This document shows, in pieces, positions 41,474 through 50,137 of a stretch of DNA of 64,000 bases (positions are counted from its first letter, which is position 1; each line of letters opens with the position of its first letter). The DNA comes from Streptomyces spirodelae (GTDB taxonomy: Bacteria; Actinomycetota; Actinomycetes; Streptomycetales; Streptomycetaceae). The translations under genes were made by a program, and so were the position numbers. The stretch lies in NCBI RefSeq assembly GCF_017676385.1, contig NZ_JAFFZN010000024.1, positions 1 to 64,000 on the forward strand, in the 5' to 3' direction. The notes beneath the pieces are model-generated. The model was not told where the DNA came from. It worked only from the letters and a program-made list of their open reading frames with translations, and ran no database searches.

Positions 41474-44400
41474 TCAGTAACGCGGGGGAAGCGGCGGACG
41501 GGACCGGTCGGGCGCGTCCCGGTAGTCGGGCGGCGTCCGTGCCGGGTGCCTCTCCAGCAGGTCGAGGGCGGTGGTCACGGCGGTGCCCAGCACGGAGCTG
41601 CGGCCCTCGGCCCAGTCCAGCGGGGTGCGCAGCACCTCGATGTCCGGCTCCACGCCGCGGTTCTCCACCGACCAGCCGTAGCCCTCGAACCAGGCGGCGT
41701 TCATCGGCACCGTGATCACCGTGCCGTCCCCGAGCCGGTGCCGTCCCGTCATGCCGACGACCCCGCCCCAGGTGCGGGCGCCGACCACCGGGCCCAGCCC
41801 CAGCAGCCGGAACGCGGCGATGATCATGTCGCCGTCGGACGCCGTGGCCTCGTCCGCGACGGCGACCACCGGGCCGCGCGGCGCGTTGCTGGTGTAGGTG
41901 ACCGGCTGCGCGTCGCGGGTGAGGTCCCAGCCCAGGATGGTGCGGGTGAGCTTCTCCAGGACGAGCTCGCTGATGTGTCCGCCCGCGTTGCCCCGTACGT
42001 CCACGATCAGCGCGGGCCGGGAGATCTCCAGGCGCAGGTCCCGGTTGAACTGCGCCCAGCCGGAGCCGCCCATGTCGGGGATGTGCAGATAGCCGCACTT
42101 GCCGTCGCTCAGCTCGCGGACGATGTCCCGGCGGCGGGCCACCCAGTCCTGGTAGCGCAGCGGGCGTTCGTCGATCAGCGGAACGGCGGCGACCCGGCGC
42201 GGCCCCGCCTGCCGGAGTGTCAGCTCCACGGTGGTGCCACCGGCGGCGGCCAGCAGCGGCGCGGGACCGCTGTAGGGGTCGACGGGGCGCGCGTCCACGT
42301 GGGTGAGCACAGCGCCCTCCCGTACCGGCGATCCGGCGAGCGGGGAGCGGGCCCGGGAGTCGGAGGAGTTGCCCGGCAGGATGCGGGCGATCTCCCAGTC
42401 GCCCTCGGGGGTGTGGATCAGGTCGGCGCCCAGGAAACCGATGGGCCGCTGGTAGTGCGGCGGACCCTCGTCGCGCCGTGCGGGGGTGACGTAGGCGTGT
42501 GAGGTGCCGAGTTCACCGAGCACTTCGCGCAGCAGGTCGGCGAACTCGTCGGGCGAGGCGACGCGTTCGACCAGGGGGCGGTACTGGCCGAGGATCGCCT
42601 CCCAGTCGATACCGCTCATCCCCGGGTCCCAGAAGTACGCCTTGATCAGCCGCCCCGCCTCCTCGTACGCCTGCCGCCACTCGGCCGCCGGGTCGACGTC
42701 GTGCAGGATGCGGCGCAGGTCGATGTAGGTGGTCGTGTCGGAGTCGGCCTGCTGGTCGGCCGGGATCACCCGCAGCAGCCCCTCGTCGTTGACGACCAGC
42801 CGGGTGCCGTCGCCGCTGGGCGCGAACCAGTCGACGTCGCTGGTGAGTTCGGTGCGCTTGGCGGTCGTCAGGTCGAAGTGTTCGAGCGTGGGGCGGCCCG
42901 AGGTGTCGGCCGGGTTGACGAACGTCTCGCCGAGCGCGCCGGAGATCGGGTACCGCAGCCAGATCAGTCCGCCTCCGGCGACCGGGCACAGCGCCGCGTA
43001 CTTCGAGGCCGTCACCGGGAACGGGGTGACCCGGTTGGCGAGCCCCTCGGCCTCCACCAGCACCGAGGCGTCCGGCCCCTCCTCCTCGCCGGCCGGGCGG
43101 TCCTGCGGGTCGAGCCCGCCCGCTGCCGGACGCCCCTCCGGGGTCAGCGCGAACGGCGAGAGCGTCGCTGAGGAGAGCGGTACCAGATACGGGCGGCAGC
43201 CCAGCGGGAAGGACAGGTCGCCGGTGTGGACGTCGTAGACCGGGTCGAAGCCGCGCCAGGAGAGGAAGGCGAGGTAGCGCCCGTCGCGGGTGAAGACGGG
43301 CTGCTCGTCCTCGTACCGCCCGTCGGTGACGTCGAGAACGGTGCGCTCGCCCTCCGGCCCCGAGAGGTCCTCGGCGACCTTGGCGATCCGGATGCAGGAC
43401 AGCGACCGGCCCACCCCTGGGTGCGCCCAGGCGAGCCAGCGCGAGTCGGGCGAGAACGCCGGGTCGCGCACCGGCCCGTTGACGGAGCGCACCACCTCGC
43501 TGATCGGCACTTCCGGAATAACTCGTTCCGGTTCACCGGTCTCGCCACCAGCCCCGGCACCGCCCCCGTCGGGCACGTCGGCCACCTCGGGCGCGTCGGC
43601 CACCTCGGGCGCGTCGGCCACCTCGGGCGCGTCGGCCACCTCGGGCACGTCCAGAAGCAGCAGCCGCCCGTCGTGCGTCACCACGGCGAGCCGTTCCCCG
43701 GACGGTGCGGCGACCAGCTCCAGCACCCGCCCCAGCCGGCCGGCGGCGATCCGGTAGGCGGGCCGGGGGCGGGAGGCGCGAGGCAGGTCCGCGATCTCGA
43801 CGGCGTCCTCGCCCTCCGCGTCGGTGACATACGCGATCCGCCCGGTGTCGCCCAGCATGGTGGGCAGCCGCACCCGCACCCCCGGGGTGTCCGCCAGCGC
43901 TCGTGCCGGGCCGTCGCGGTGGGTGAGCCAGTAGAGGCTGCCGCGTACGCCGACCGCGCTGGCCCGCCCGGTGGGGTCCACGGTCAGCGCGTTCACATGG
44001 GCGGCCGCGGGCACCTGGTAGGGGCGGCGGCCCGCGCGCTGGCCGCCCAGGCGGATATCGAGCCGCTGGGGGCGTGCGGTGTGGGAGAAGTCGTCGACCA
44101 GCCACAGCTCGCCGGCGCACTGGTAGACCACCCGCCGCCCGTCGGTGGCCGCGTGCCGGGCGTAGAAGGCGTCGTGGTCGGTGTGGCGGCGCAGGTCGGT
44201 GCCGTCGGGGCGGCAGGAGTAGAGGTTGCCGACGCCCTCGTGGTCGGAGAGGAAGGCGATCCGGTCGCCCACCAGCATCACCGAGTCCAGATGGCCGTCC
44301 AGATCCGGCAGCAGCCGCTCACCCTGGAGCCACATCCGCCCCGTGGCGCCGCCCCGGTACCGTTTCCAGCTCGCGGGCTCGTGCGGCGGTGTCCCGGTCA

Positions 44401-44908
44401 GCAGCAGGGTGCGCCGCTCGCCCTCCTGCTCGGCCACGGCGATGTCCGAGACCGGCCCCCACGGCAGTCTGCTGCCCGGGCAGGAGGCGTCGGGGCGGTC
44501 GGCGGGCGGGCCGTCGGGGCCGTCGACGGGGATGCGGTAGGCCCAGGCACGGTGGGCGAACGGCTCCCCGTGCGAGGCCACCGCCAGCACATCGCCCTCC
44601 GGGGTCCAGCCGCGCACCCTGGTGTCGGTCGCGCCCCAGTACGTCAGCTGCCGTGCCGGGCCGCCCTGCACGGAGACCAGATGGACCTCCGGGTCCAGGC
44701 TGCGCCAGGTGGTGAAGGCGATGTGCCGTCCGTCGGGGGAGAAGCGGGGGTGGCTGATCCGGGTGCGGTCAACGGTCAGCCGCCAGGCCCGCCCGGACGG
44801 CTGACCCGCGTCGGGCACGGGGACGGCCCACAGGTCGTCCTCGGCTGCGAAGCAGAGCAGATCGCCGTGCAGGTGCGGAAAGCGGAGATACGCGCCGTCG
44901 TCGGTCAT
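41474..44908 (-). CDS. Tricorn protease homologue (S41 family)
   Basis: 1144 residues. The first 690 form two beta-propellers (repeated WD/PD40-like strands such as ISHPRFSPDGRHIAFTTW, RDPAFSPDSRWLAWAHPG). A PDZ-like domain (about 850-930) and the C-terminal S41 catalytic domain follow. Catalytic residues expected from Tricorn are present: Ser-His in GTSHAYV (803-804) and the nucleophile Ser 1024 in TASDGDM. Tricorn degrades peptides released by the proteasome, and actinomycetes have proteasomes. An Ala-Pro-Glu-Val-Ala-Asp repeat interrupts the propeller linker (see 43577-43648). The start has no strong RBS. Divergent from the MMPL gene. Confidence 0.93.
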   Translation of the reverse strand: MTDDGAYLRFPHLHGDLLCFAAEDDLWAVPVPDAGQPSGRAWRLTVDRTRISHPRFSPDGRHIAFTTWRSLDPEVHLVSVQGGPARQLTYWGATDTRVRGWTPEGDVLAVASHGEPFAHRAWAYRIPVDGPDGPPADRPDASCPGSRLPWGPVSDIAVAEQEGERRTLLLTGTPPHEPASWKRYRGGATGRMWLQGERLLPDLDGHLDSVMLVGDRIAFLSDHEGVGNLYSCRPDGTDLRRHTDHDAFYARHAATDGRRVVYQCAGELWLVDDFSHTARPQRLDIRLGGQRAGRRPYQVPAAAHVNALTVDPTGRASAVGVRGSLYWLTHRDGPARALADTPGVRVRLPTMLGDTGRIAYVTDAEGEDAVEIADLPRASRPRPAYRIAAGRLGRVLELVAAPSGERLAVVTHDGRLLLLDVPEVADAPEVADAPEVADAPEVADVPDGGGAGAGGETGEPERVIPEVPISEVVRSVNGPVRDPAFSPDSRWLAWAHPGVGRSLSCIRIAKVAEDLSGPEGERTVLDVTDGRYEDEQPVFTRDGRYLAFLSWRGFDPVYDVHTGDLSFPLGCRPYLVPLSSATLSPFALTPEGRPAAGGLDPQDRPAGEEEGPDASVLVEAEGLANRVTPFPVTASKYAALCPVAGGGLIWLRYPISGALGETFVNPADTSGRPTLEHFDLTTAKRTELTSDVDWFAPSGDGTRLVVNDEGLLRVIPADQQADSDTTTYIDLRRILHDVDPAAEWRQAYEEAGRLIKAYFWDPGMSGIDWEAILGQYRPLVERVASPDEFADLLREVLGELGTSHAYVTPARRDEGPPHYQRPIGFLGADLIHTPEGDWEIARILPGNSSDSRARSPLAGSPVREGAVLTHVDARPVDPYSGPAPLLAAAGGTTVELTLRQAGPRRVAAVPLIDERPLRYQDWVARRRDIVRELSDGKCGYLHIPDMGGSGWAQFNRDLRLEISRPALIVDVRGNAGGHISELVLEKLTRTILGWDLTRDAQPVTYTSNAPRGPVVAVADEATASDGDMIIAAFRLLGLGPVVGARTWGGVVGMTGRHRLGDGTVITVPMNAAWFEGYGWSVENRGVEPDIEVLRTPLDWAEGRSSVLGTAVTTALDLLERHPARTPPDYRDAPDRSRPPLPPRY
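43577..43648 (-). repeat. four 18-bp tandem repeats inside the Tricorn gene
   Basis: GTCGGCCACCTCGGGCGC units at 43577, 43595, 43613 and 43631, encoding (D)APEVA six-residue repeats. Frame is preserved, so copy number can change without inactivating the protease. Confidence 0.9.
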
Positions 44909-45144
44909 CTATTCCATGTTTCGCGTGGATTTGCACCCAAGCAAGTTGTGACCTGTCCCTCATTTTCGGGCCCCCACTCACCCTGCGAGTGCAAGTCGGC
45001 GTCGATTGACATGAGCTCTCATTGCCGGGCCGCGGCACCTCCCCGCCGTGCTCCCTCGGTTCCCGACGCTGTAGCTGCTCTGCGCCACCCCCCGACTGTG
45101 CCATCCGTCCGACTGTCCGACCTCGAGACCGGAGAACCTCTCTC

Positions 45145-47403
45145 GTGGCCACCTTCCTGTACAAGATCGGCAGACTCGCCTTCCGGCGCCGCCGTATCGT
45201 CGCCCTGATATGGGTGGCGCTGCTGGCGGCCGCCATAGGTGGCGCGTCCACCGCCTCCAGCCCGCCCGACGACGACTTCGCGCTGCCCGGCACCCAGGCT
45301 CAGAAAGCCTTCGACCTGCTGGAAGAGCGCTTCCCCGGTGCCAACGCCGAAGGCGCCACCGCCCGTATGGTCTTCCGCGCTCCCACCGGCGAGAAGATCA
45401 CCGCCGCCGAGAACAAGGCGGCCGTCCAGGAGGCGCGCAAGGAGCTGAGCGGCGGACAGGCCGCGGGCGTCTCCGACCCGTTCGTGAAGAACAGCGGGGC
45501 GATCAGCAAGGACGGCAGCATCGCCTATGCCTCGGTGACCTACAAGGTCCCGGCGCAGGAGATCACCGACAAGACCCGCGAGGGCATCAAGGACGCCGCC
45601 AAGGACGCCCGCGCCACCGGTCTGACGGTGGAGACCGGCGGTGACGCGCTCCTGGTCGAGCCCGAGATGGGCAACGCCGAGATCATCGGCATCGGTGTCG
45701 CCGCCGTCGTGCTGATCCTCACCTTCGGCTCGCTGATCGCGGCCGGGCTGCCGCTGATCACGGCGCTGATCGGGGTGATGATCGGCATCTCCTCGATCAC
45801 CGCGCTGGGGGCCACCCTCGGGCTGTCGGCCAACACCACGACGCTGGCCATGATGATCGGCCTCGCGGTCGGTATCGACTACGCGCTGTTCATCGCCTCC
45901 CGCTACCGCGCCGAGCTGACCGAGGGCCGGGAACGTGAGGAGGCGGCGGGCCGCGCCGTCGGAACCGCCGGCTCCGCCGTGGTCTTCGCCGGCCTGACCG
46001 TGGTGATCGCGCTCGTCGGGCTCTCCGTCGTCAACATCCCGGTCCTCACCAAGATGGGTATGGCCGCGGCCGGCACCGTGGTCATCGCCGTGCTGGTGGC
46101 GCTCACCCTGGTGCCCGCCGCGCTCGGCATGGTCGGCAAGCGGATCTTCGGCCGCCGGGTGCGCAAGGCCAACCCCGCCACCGGGGTGCCGCCGGCTGCG
46201 GACGCCGAGGGCCAGCGCCCCAAGGCCGGGGCCCGCTGGGCCAGCTTCGTGCTGCGCCGTCCGATCCTGGTGCTGGTCACCGCCGTACTGGCGCTCGGTA
46301 CCCTGGCGCTGCCCGTCGGCGCCATGAAGCTGGGCCTGCCCGACGAGGGCAACCAGCCGGAGAAGACCACCCAGCGCAAGGCGTACGACATGCTCTCCGA
46401 CGGCTTCGGCGCGGGCTTCAACGGTCCGCTGATGGCCGTGGCCGATCTGAAGGGCGCCGACGACCCGGAGGCCGCTGCCGCCGAGATCCAGAAGCGGCTG
46501 CAGAAGGTGGACGGCGTCGTCGCCGTCTCCCCGGCGCAGCCGAACAAGAAGCAGTGGGACGCCGCTGACACCGCCACGCTGACCGCCATCCCGAAGTACG
46601 GCCCCAGCGACGCGCGCACCGAGGACATCGTGCGCGACATCCGGGACCAGTCGGACGCGATCGAGAAGAAGACCGGCGCCACCCTGCTGGTCACCGGCGC
46701 CACCGCGGTCGCCATCGACTTCTCGCAGGTCATGAACGACGCCCTGGTGCCGTATCTGGCGCTGGTGGTGGGCCTGGCGTTCGTGCTGCTGATGCTGGTC
46801 TTCCGCTCGGTGCTGGTGCCGCTCAAGGCGGCCCTGGGCTTCCTGCTGTCGGTGCTGGCGGCGCTGGGCTCCGTGGTGGCGGTCTTCCAGTGGGGCTGGC
46901 TGGCCGGCCTCCTCGGTGTCGAACAGACCGGGCCGATCATGAGCATGATGCCGATCTTCATGATCGGTGTGATCTTCGGGCTCGCGATGGACTACGAGGT
47001 CTTCCTGGTGACGCGGATGCGCGAGGCGTATGTGCACGGGGAGAAGCCTGGTCAGGCCATCGTCAGCGGGTTCCGGCTGGGCGCGCGGGTGGTGTCCGCC
47101 GCCGGCGTCATCATGATCAGCGTGTTCGCCGGGTTCATCGGCTCCTCCGAATCCATGATCAAGATGATGGGCTTCGGCCTTGCCATCGCCATCCTCTTCG
47201 ACGCGTTCGTGGTGCGGATGGCCATCGTTCCCGCGGTGCTCGCCCTGCTGGGCCACCGCGCCTGGTGGCTGCCGCGCTGGCTGGACCGGGTGCTGCCCAA
47301 CGTCGACGTCGAGGGCGAGAAGCTCAACAAGGAGCTGCGGCTCGACAAGGAGGCCGTCGCCACGGTGCCGCCGCCGCGTGAGCCGGAGCGCACGGGGGTG
47401 TGA
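45145..47403 (+). CDS. MMPL-family transporter
   Basis: 752 residues of the RND/MMPL type: an N-terminal membrane helix (RIVALIWVALLAAAIGGASTA), a periplasmic domain (about 45-190), five helices to about 370, a second exoplasmic domain (about 400-540) and five more helices. Conserved MMPL motifs GLAVGIDYALFIASRYR (about 246-262) and GLAMDYEVFLVTRMREAY (about 612-629) carry the proton-relay Asp residues. MmpL proteins export lipids or glycolipids in mycobacteria; in streptomycetes substrates are mostly unknown. GTG at 45145; GGAG is nine bases upstream. Terminator at 47430. Confidence 0.92.
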   Translation: MATFLYKIGRLAFRRRRIVALIWVALLAAAIGGASTASSPPDDDFALPGTQAQKAFDLLEERFPGANAEGATARMVFRAPTGEKITAAENKAAVQEARKELSGGQAAGVSDPFVKNSGAISKDGSIAYASVTYKVPAQEITDKTREGIKDAAKDARATGLTVETGGDALLVEPEMGNAEIIGIGVAAVVLILTFGSLIAAGLPLITALIGVMIGISSITALGATLGLSANTTTLAMMIGLAVGIDYALFIASRYRAELTEGREREEAAGRAVGTAGSAVVFAGLTVVIALVGLSVVNIPVLTKMGMAAAGTVVIAVLVALTLVPAALGMVGKRIFGRRVRKANPATGVPPAADAEGQRPKAGARWASFVLRRPILVLVTAVLALGTLALPVGAMKLGLPDEGNQPEKTTQRKAYDMLSDGFGAGFNGPLMAVADLKGADDPEAAAAEIQKRLQKVDGVVAVSPAQPNKKQWDAADTATLTAIPKYGPSDARTEDIVRDIRDQSDAIEKKTGATLLVTGATAVAIDFSQVMNDALVPYLALVVGLAFVLLMLVFRSVLVPLKAALGFLLSVLAALGSVVAVFQWGWLAGLLGVEQTGPIMSMMPIFMIGVIFGLAMDYEVFLVTRMREAYVHGEKPGQAIVSGFRLGARVVSAAGVIMISVFAGFIGSSESMIKMMGFGLAIAILFDAFVVRMAIVPAVLALLGHRAWWLPRWLDRVLPNVDVEGEKLNKELRLDKEAVATVPPPREPERTGV

Positions 47404-47429
47404 GCCCACGGGGCCCTGGCCGACGCTTC

Positions 47430-47475
47430 ACCCGCCCGTCCGTCCCTTTCAGGGGTGGGCGGGCGGGTTTCTTGT
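47430..47475 (+). terminator. rho-independent-like terminator of the MMPL gene
   Basis: ACCCGCCCG (47430-47438) pairs with CGGGCGGGT (47460-47468), and TTTCTTGT follows. It is one of the few hairpins in the window with a T-rich tail. Confidence 0.75.
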
Positions 47476-47532
47476 GTCACACGCCCCTCGTGTCATACGC
47501 CCCTCTGTCACACGCCCCCGTGTCACACGCCG
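47474..47532. repeat. four tandem 14-16 bp repeats
   Basis: GTGTCACACGCCCCTC-like units begin at 47474, 47490, 47506 and 47520. The last copy enters the end of the SsgA-like gene and supplies its stop codon (47523-47525). Confidence 0.75.
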
Positions 47533-47936
47533 CGCAGCAGCGCGGCGAAGCCCTCTTCCAGGTCGAGGAGCGCCGGCTCGGCCCCGGCCGGCACCAGGTC
47601 GTAGCTGCGCTGCAGGAAGAGGGACAGGTCGGTGGCGCGGAACTCCAGTACGGCGACGCCCTCACCGGCGTGCAGCTCGATCACCGTCCGCTCCTGACCG
47701 CAGGGGCAGATGTGGACGTCACCCTCGCCCGCGGGGCCGCGCAGCCCCTCCGCGAGCAGGTCGCGGGAGAAGGCCCAGGCGACTTCCTCGCCATCCAGGG
47801 AGATCTCCGCGGGGAAGACGATCCGCACGGCCAGCGGGTCGTCCGTCTCGTACCTGAGGGCAGGTGTCAGAGGCCGGGTCGCGGGCGGCCGGGCGATCAG
47901 TTGAGCCTGCACGGTGCGGGTGATGACCTTGGACAC
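47523..47936 (-). CDS. SsgA-like sporulation/cell-division regulator
   Basis: 137 residues of the SALP family found only in morphologically complex actinomycetes; members recruit FtsZ or steer septation and spore wall synthesis. Family runs: PALRYETDDPLAVRIVFPAE (about 26-45), EEVAWAFSRDLLAEGLRGPAGEGDVHICPCG (about 49-79) and a C-terminal helix LLDLEEGFAALLRG. It is close in length to SsgB and SsgA but which paralogue cannot be decided here. GTG at 47936 has GAGGAG five bases upstream. A single-gene unit. Confidence 0.9.
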   Translation of the reverse strand: MSKVITRTVQAQLIARPPATRPLTPALRYETDDPLAVRIVFPAEISLDGEEVAWAFSRDLLAEGLRGPAGEGDVHICPCGQERTVIELHAGEGVAVLEFRATDLSLFLQRSYDLVPAGAEPALLDLEEGFAALLRGV

Positions 47937-48114
47937 ATCTGCTCCTCTGGGTCGGGGGTTCCCGGTGCGCTCATCGCTCGGGCCGGGTTGCCCCTTCGTC
48001 GTGTCAGACGCTCACCGAAGCGGCACAGTCACCCGAACGACCTGGTGAGCTCTGCCACAGAGCGGGGGACACGAGGCCGCTTCCCCTCCCATTCCGGGCA
48101 TAAGAAACGCCCTC

Positions 48115-48145
48115 TTGCGAACTCTTTGCATCTGACCGCTATTCT
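48115..48145 (+). promoter_or_regulatory. putative Nur (nickel repressor) box over the cbiMN promoter
   Basis: TTGCGA-ACTCT-TTGCAT (48115-48131) resembles the Streptomyces Nur consensus TTGCAA-N5-TTGCAA. TTGCGA also makes a fair -35, with TATTCT (48140-48145) as -10, 19 bp apart. Binding there would block transcription of the cobalt/nickel transporter operon. I found no B12 riboswitch box in the leader. Confidence 0.45.
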
Positions 48146-48246
48146 CAAAAGGCTGGAGACGGCCGCTGCCAGGCCATTGCCGGGCCGTTGGACAAGCCGG
48201 TTGGACAAGCCGGTGATCAGAAGCCGTGAGAAAGCGGAGCGCCTCG

Positions 48247-49359
48247 ATGCACGTACCTGATGGATTCATCAACGCCCCCGTCTCGGCCGGTACCGGAGTC
48301 GTCGCCGCCGCGGCTGTCGCCATCTCGCTGCGCGGAGCCAGGCGCGAACTGGGCGGCGGCCCGGGAGAGGCGGGAGAGCGGACGGCACCGCTGGCCGGGC
48401 TGGTCGCCGCCTTCATCTTCGCCGTCCAGATGCTCAACTTCCCCGTCGCGGCAGGCACCAGCGGCCACCTGCTGGGCGGTGCGCTCGCCGCGATACTCGT
48501 GGGGCCGTACACGGGCGTGCTGTGCGTCTCGGTCGTACTGCTCCTTCAAGGCGTGCTGTTCGCAGACGGCGGGCTGACGGCGCTGGGCACCAACATCACG
48601 GACATGGGTGTGGTGACCGTCCTGGTCGCCTACGGCGTCTTCCGCGCGCTGCTGCGGGTGCTGCCCCGGCGGCGCTCCATGGTGACCGGCGCCTCCTTCG
48701 TGGCCGCGCTCGTCTCCGTACCTGCGGCCGCTGTCGCCTTCACCGGCATCTACGCGCTCGGCGGGACGACGGAGGTCTCGCTGGGCAAGGTCTTCGGCGC
48801 GATGGTCGGTGTGCATGTGCTCATCGGCATCGGCGAGGCCGCGATCACGGCCGCGACGGTGGGCGCCGTGGTGGCCGTCCGCCCCGATCTGGTGTATGCG
48901 GCGCGCGACCGGCTCGCCGTACGGCTGGAGTTGCGGCCCTCGCCGCTGTCGGCCGACCCCGAGGCGGCACCGGGCCCCGCGCCGCAGCCCGTGCCCGCTG
49001 CAGCGCGCAGGCGCTCCACCCGCCCGCTGTGGATCACCGGCCTCGTGGTCACCCTGCTGTGCGCGGGAGGGCTCAGCTTCTACGCCTCCTCCAGCCCCGA
49101 CGGTCTGGAGAAGGTCGCCGCCGACAACGGCATCGACAAGCAGGCGGAGAAGCACGCGGCGGAGGACTCCCCGCTGGCCGATTACGGTGTGAAGGACATC
49201 GCCGACGCCCGGCTGTCCGGTGGCCTGGCGGGCGTCATCGGCGCGGGCGCCACCCTCGCCGTCGGCTCCGGTGTCTTCGTCGTACTGCGCCGCCGACGCG
49301 GTGGTACGGCTCGGAACGGGACCGCCGCCGCCACGGCTCCCGCCGGTACCGAGCGCTAG
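48247..49359 (+). CDS. fused CbiM-CbiN cobalt/nickel ECF transport protein
   Basis: 370 residues. The N-terminus MHVPDGFINAPV is the CbiM hallmark; the metal is bound by Met1, His2 and a further His, which forces the start at 48247 rather than the longer 48226. CbiM spans about 1-215 with six or more helices. A Pro/Ala-rich linker (about 235-260) leads to a CbiN-like part (about 265-355): a helix, the external segment SSPDGLEKVAADNGID...DYGVKDIADARLSGGLAG and a second helix. Separate CbiM and CbiN are usual, so this is a fusion. CbiQ and CbiO follow. Substrate Co2+ or Ni2+ is not settled by sequence. Confidence 0.9.
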   Translation: MHVPDGFINAPVSAGTGVVAAAAVAISLRGARRELGGGPGEAGERTAPLAGLVAAFIFAVQMLNFPVAAGTSGHLLGGALAAILVGPYTGVLCVSVVLLLQGVLFADGGLTALGTNITDMGVVTVLVAYGVFRALLRVLPRRRSMVTGASFVAALVSVPAAAVAFTGIYALGGTTEVSLGKVFGAMVGVHVLIGIGEAAITAATVGAVVAVRPDLVYAARDRLAVRLELRPSPLSADPEAAPGPAPQPVPAAARRRSTRPLWITGLVVTLLCAGGLSFYASSSPDGLEKVAADNGIDKQAEKHAAEDSPLADYGVKDIADARLSGGLAGVIGAGATLAVGSGVFVVLRRRRGGTARNGTAAATAPAGTER

Positions 49360-49372
49360 GGAGGGCAGCCGG

Positions 49373-50137
49373 ATGGGCGCCGGACACGCGCACAAGCTCT
49401 ACAAGCACGCCCACTCGCCCGTGCACGCGCTGCCCGCGCACTGCAAGCTGGCGGCCGTCTTCTGCTTCGTCGTGCTGGTCGTTGCCACACCGCGCGAGGC
49501 CGTATGGGCGTTCGGCGCCTACGCGGTGCTGCTGGCCGCGGTCGCGGCCGTCTCCCGGGTACCGCCGCGCCATCTGCTGACCCGGATGGCGATCGAGGTG
49601 CCGTTCGTGGCGTTCGCGGTGCTGCTGCCGTTCGTCGCGGAGGGCGAGCGGATCACCGTGGTGGGCCTTTCGCTGTCCGAGCCGGGCCTGTGGGGTGCGT
49701 GGAACGTACTGGCCAAGGGCACCCTCGGGGTGGCCGCCTCGGTGCTGCTCGCCTCGACGACGGGGCTGAACGAACTCCTGCTGGGGCTGGCGCGGTTGCG
49801 GATGCCGCCGCTGCTGTGCCAGATCGCCACCTTCATGGTGCGCTACGCCGACGTCATCAGCGAGGAGATGCGCCGGATGCGCACAGCGCGGCTCTCCCGC
49901 GGCTTCGAGGCGCGCGGGCCGCGCCACTGGGGAGTGCTGGCCAAGTCGGCAGGATCGCTGTTCATCCGCTCCTACGAGCGCGGCGAGCGGGTGCACCTGG
50001 CGATGCTCAGCCGCGGGTACGCCGGCACCATGCCCCCCGCACTCGGCGCCGGGCCCGCCGCCCGTGCCGAGTGGGCCCGTTCGGCAGCGCTCCCGCTGAC
50101 CGCCCTCGCAATCTGCCTGTTGGGATGGACCCTGTGA
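49373..50137 (+). CDS. cbiQ: cobalt/nickel ECF transporter transmembrane protein CbiQ
   Basis: 254 residues, RBS GGGAGGG. N-terminal HAHKLYKHAHSPVHALPAHCK, then five to six helices, and the coupling-helix motifs MRTARLSRGFEARG (about 164-177) and HLAMLSRGYAG that contact the ATPase. This is the T component linking the metal-binding CbiMN to CbiO. It overlaps the CbiO start by GTGA. Confidence 0.9.
   Translation: MGAGHAHKLYKHAHSPVHALPAHCKLAAVFCFVVLVVATPREAVWAFGAYAVLLAAVAAVSRVPPRHLLTRMAIEVPFVAFAVLLPFVAEGERITVVGLSLSEPGLWGAWNVLAKGTLGVAASVLLASTTGLNELLLGLARLRMPPLLCQIATFMVRYADVISEEMRRMRTARLSRGFEARGPRHWGVLAKSAGSLFIRSYERGERVHLAMLSRGYAGTMPPALGAGPAARAEWARSAALPLTALAICLLGWTL

Noticed and set aside
45007..45023. 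TTGACA followed by an ATGAG-CT-CTCAT dyad before the MMPL gene
   Set aside because: No -10 box at the right distance, so the resemblance to a regulated promoter is weak.
47937..48246. Cobalamin riboswitch upstream of the cobalt/nickel transporter
   Set aside because: I could not find the B12 box or the expected arms; the leader is short. A covariance-model search would settle it.
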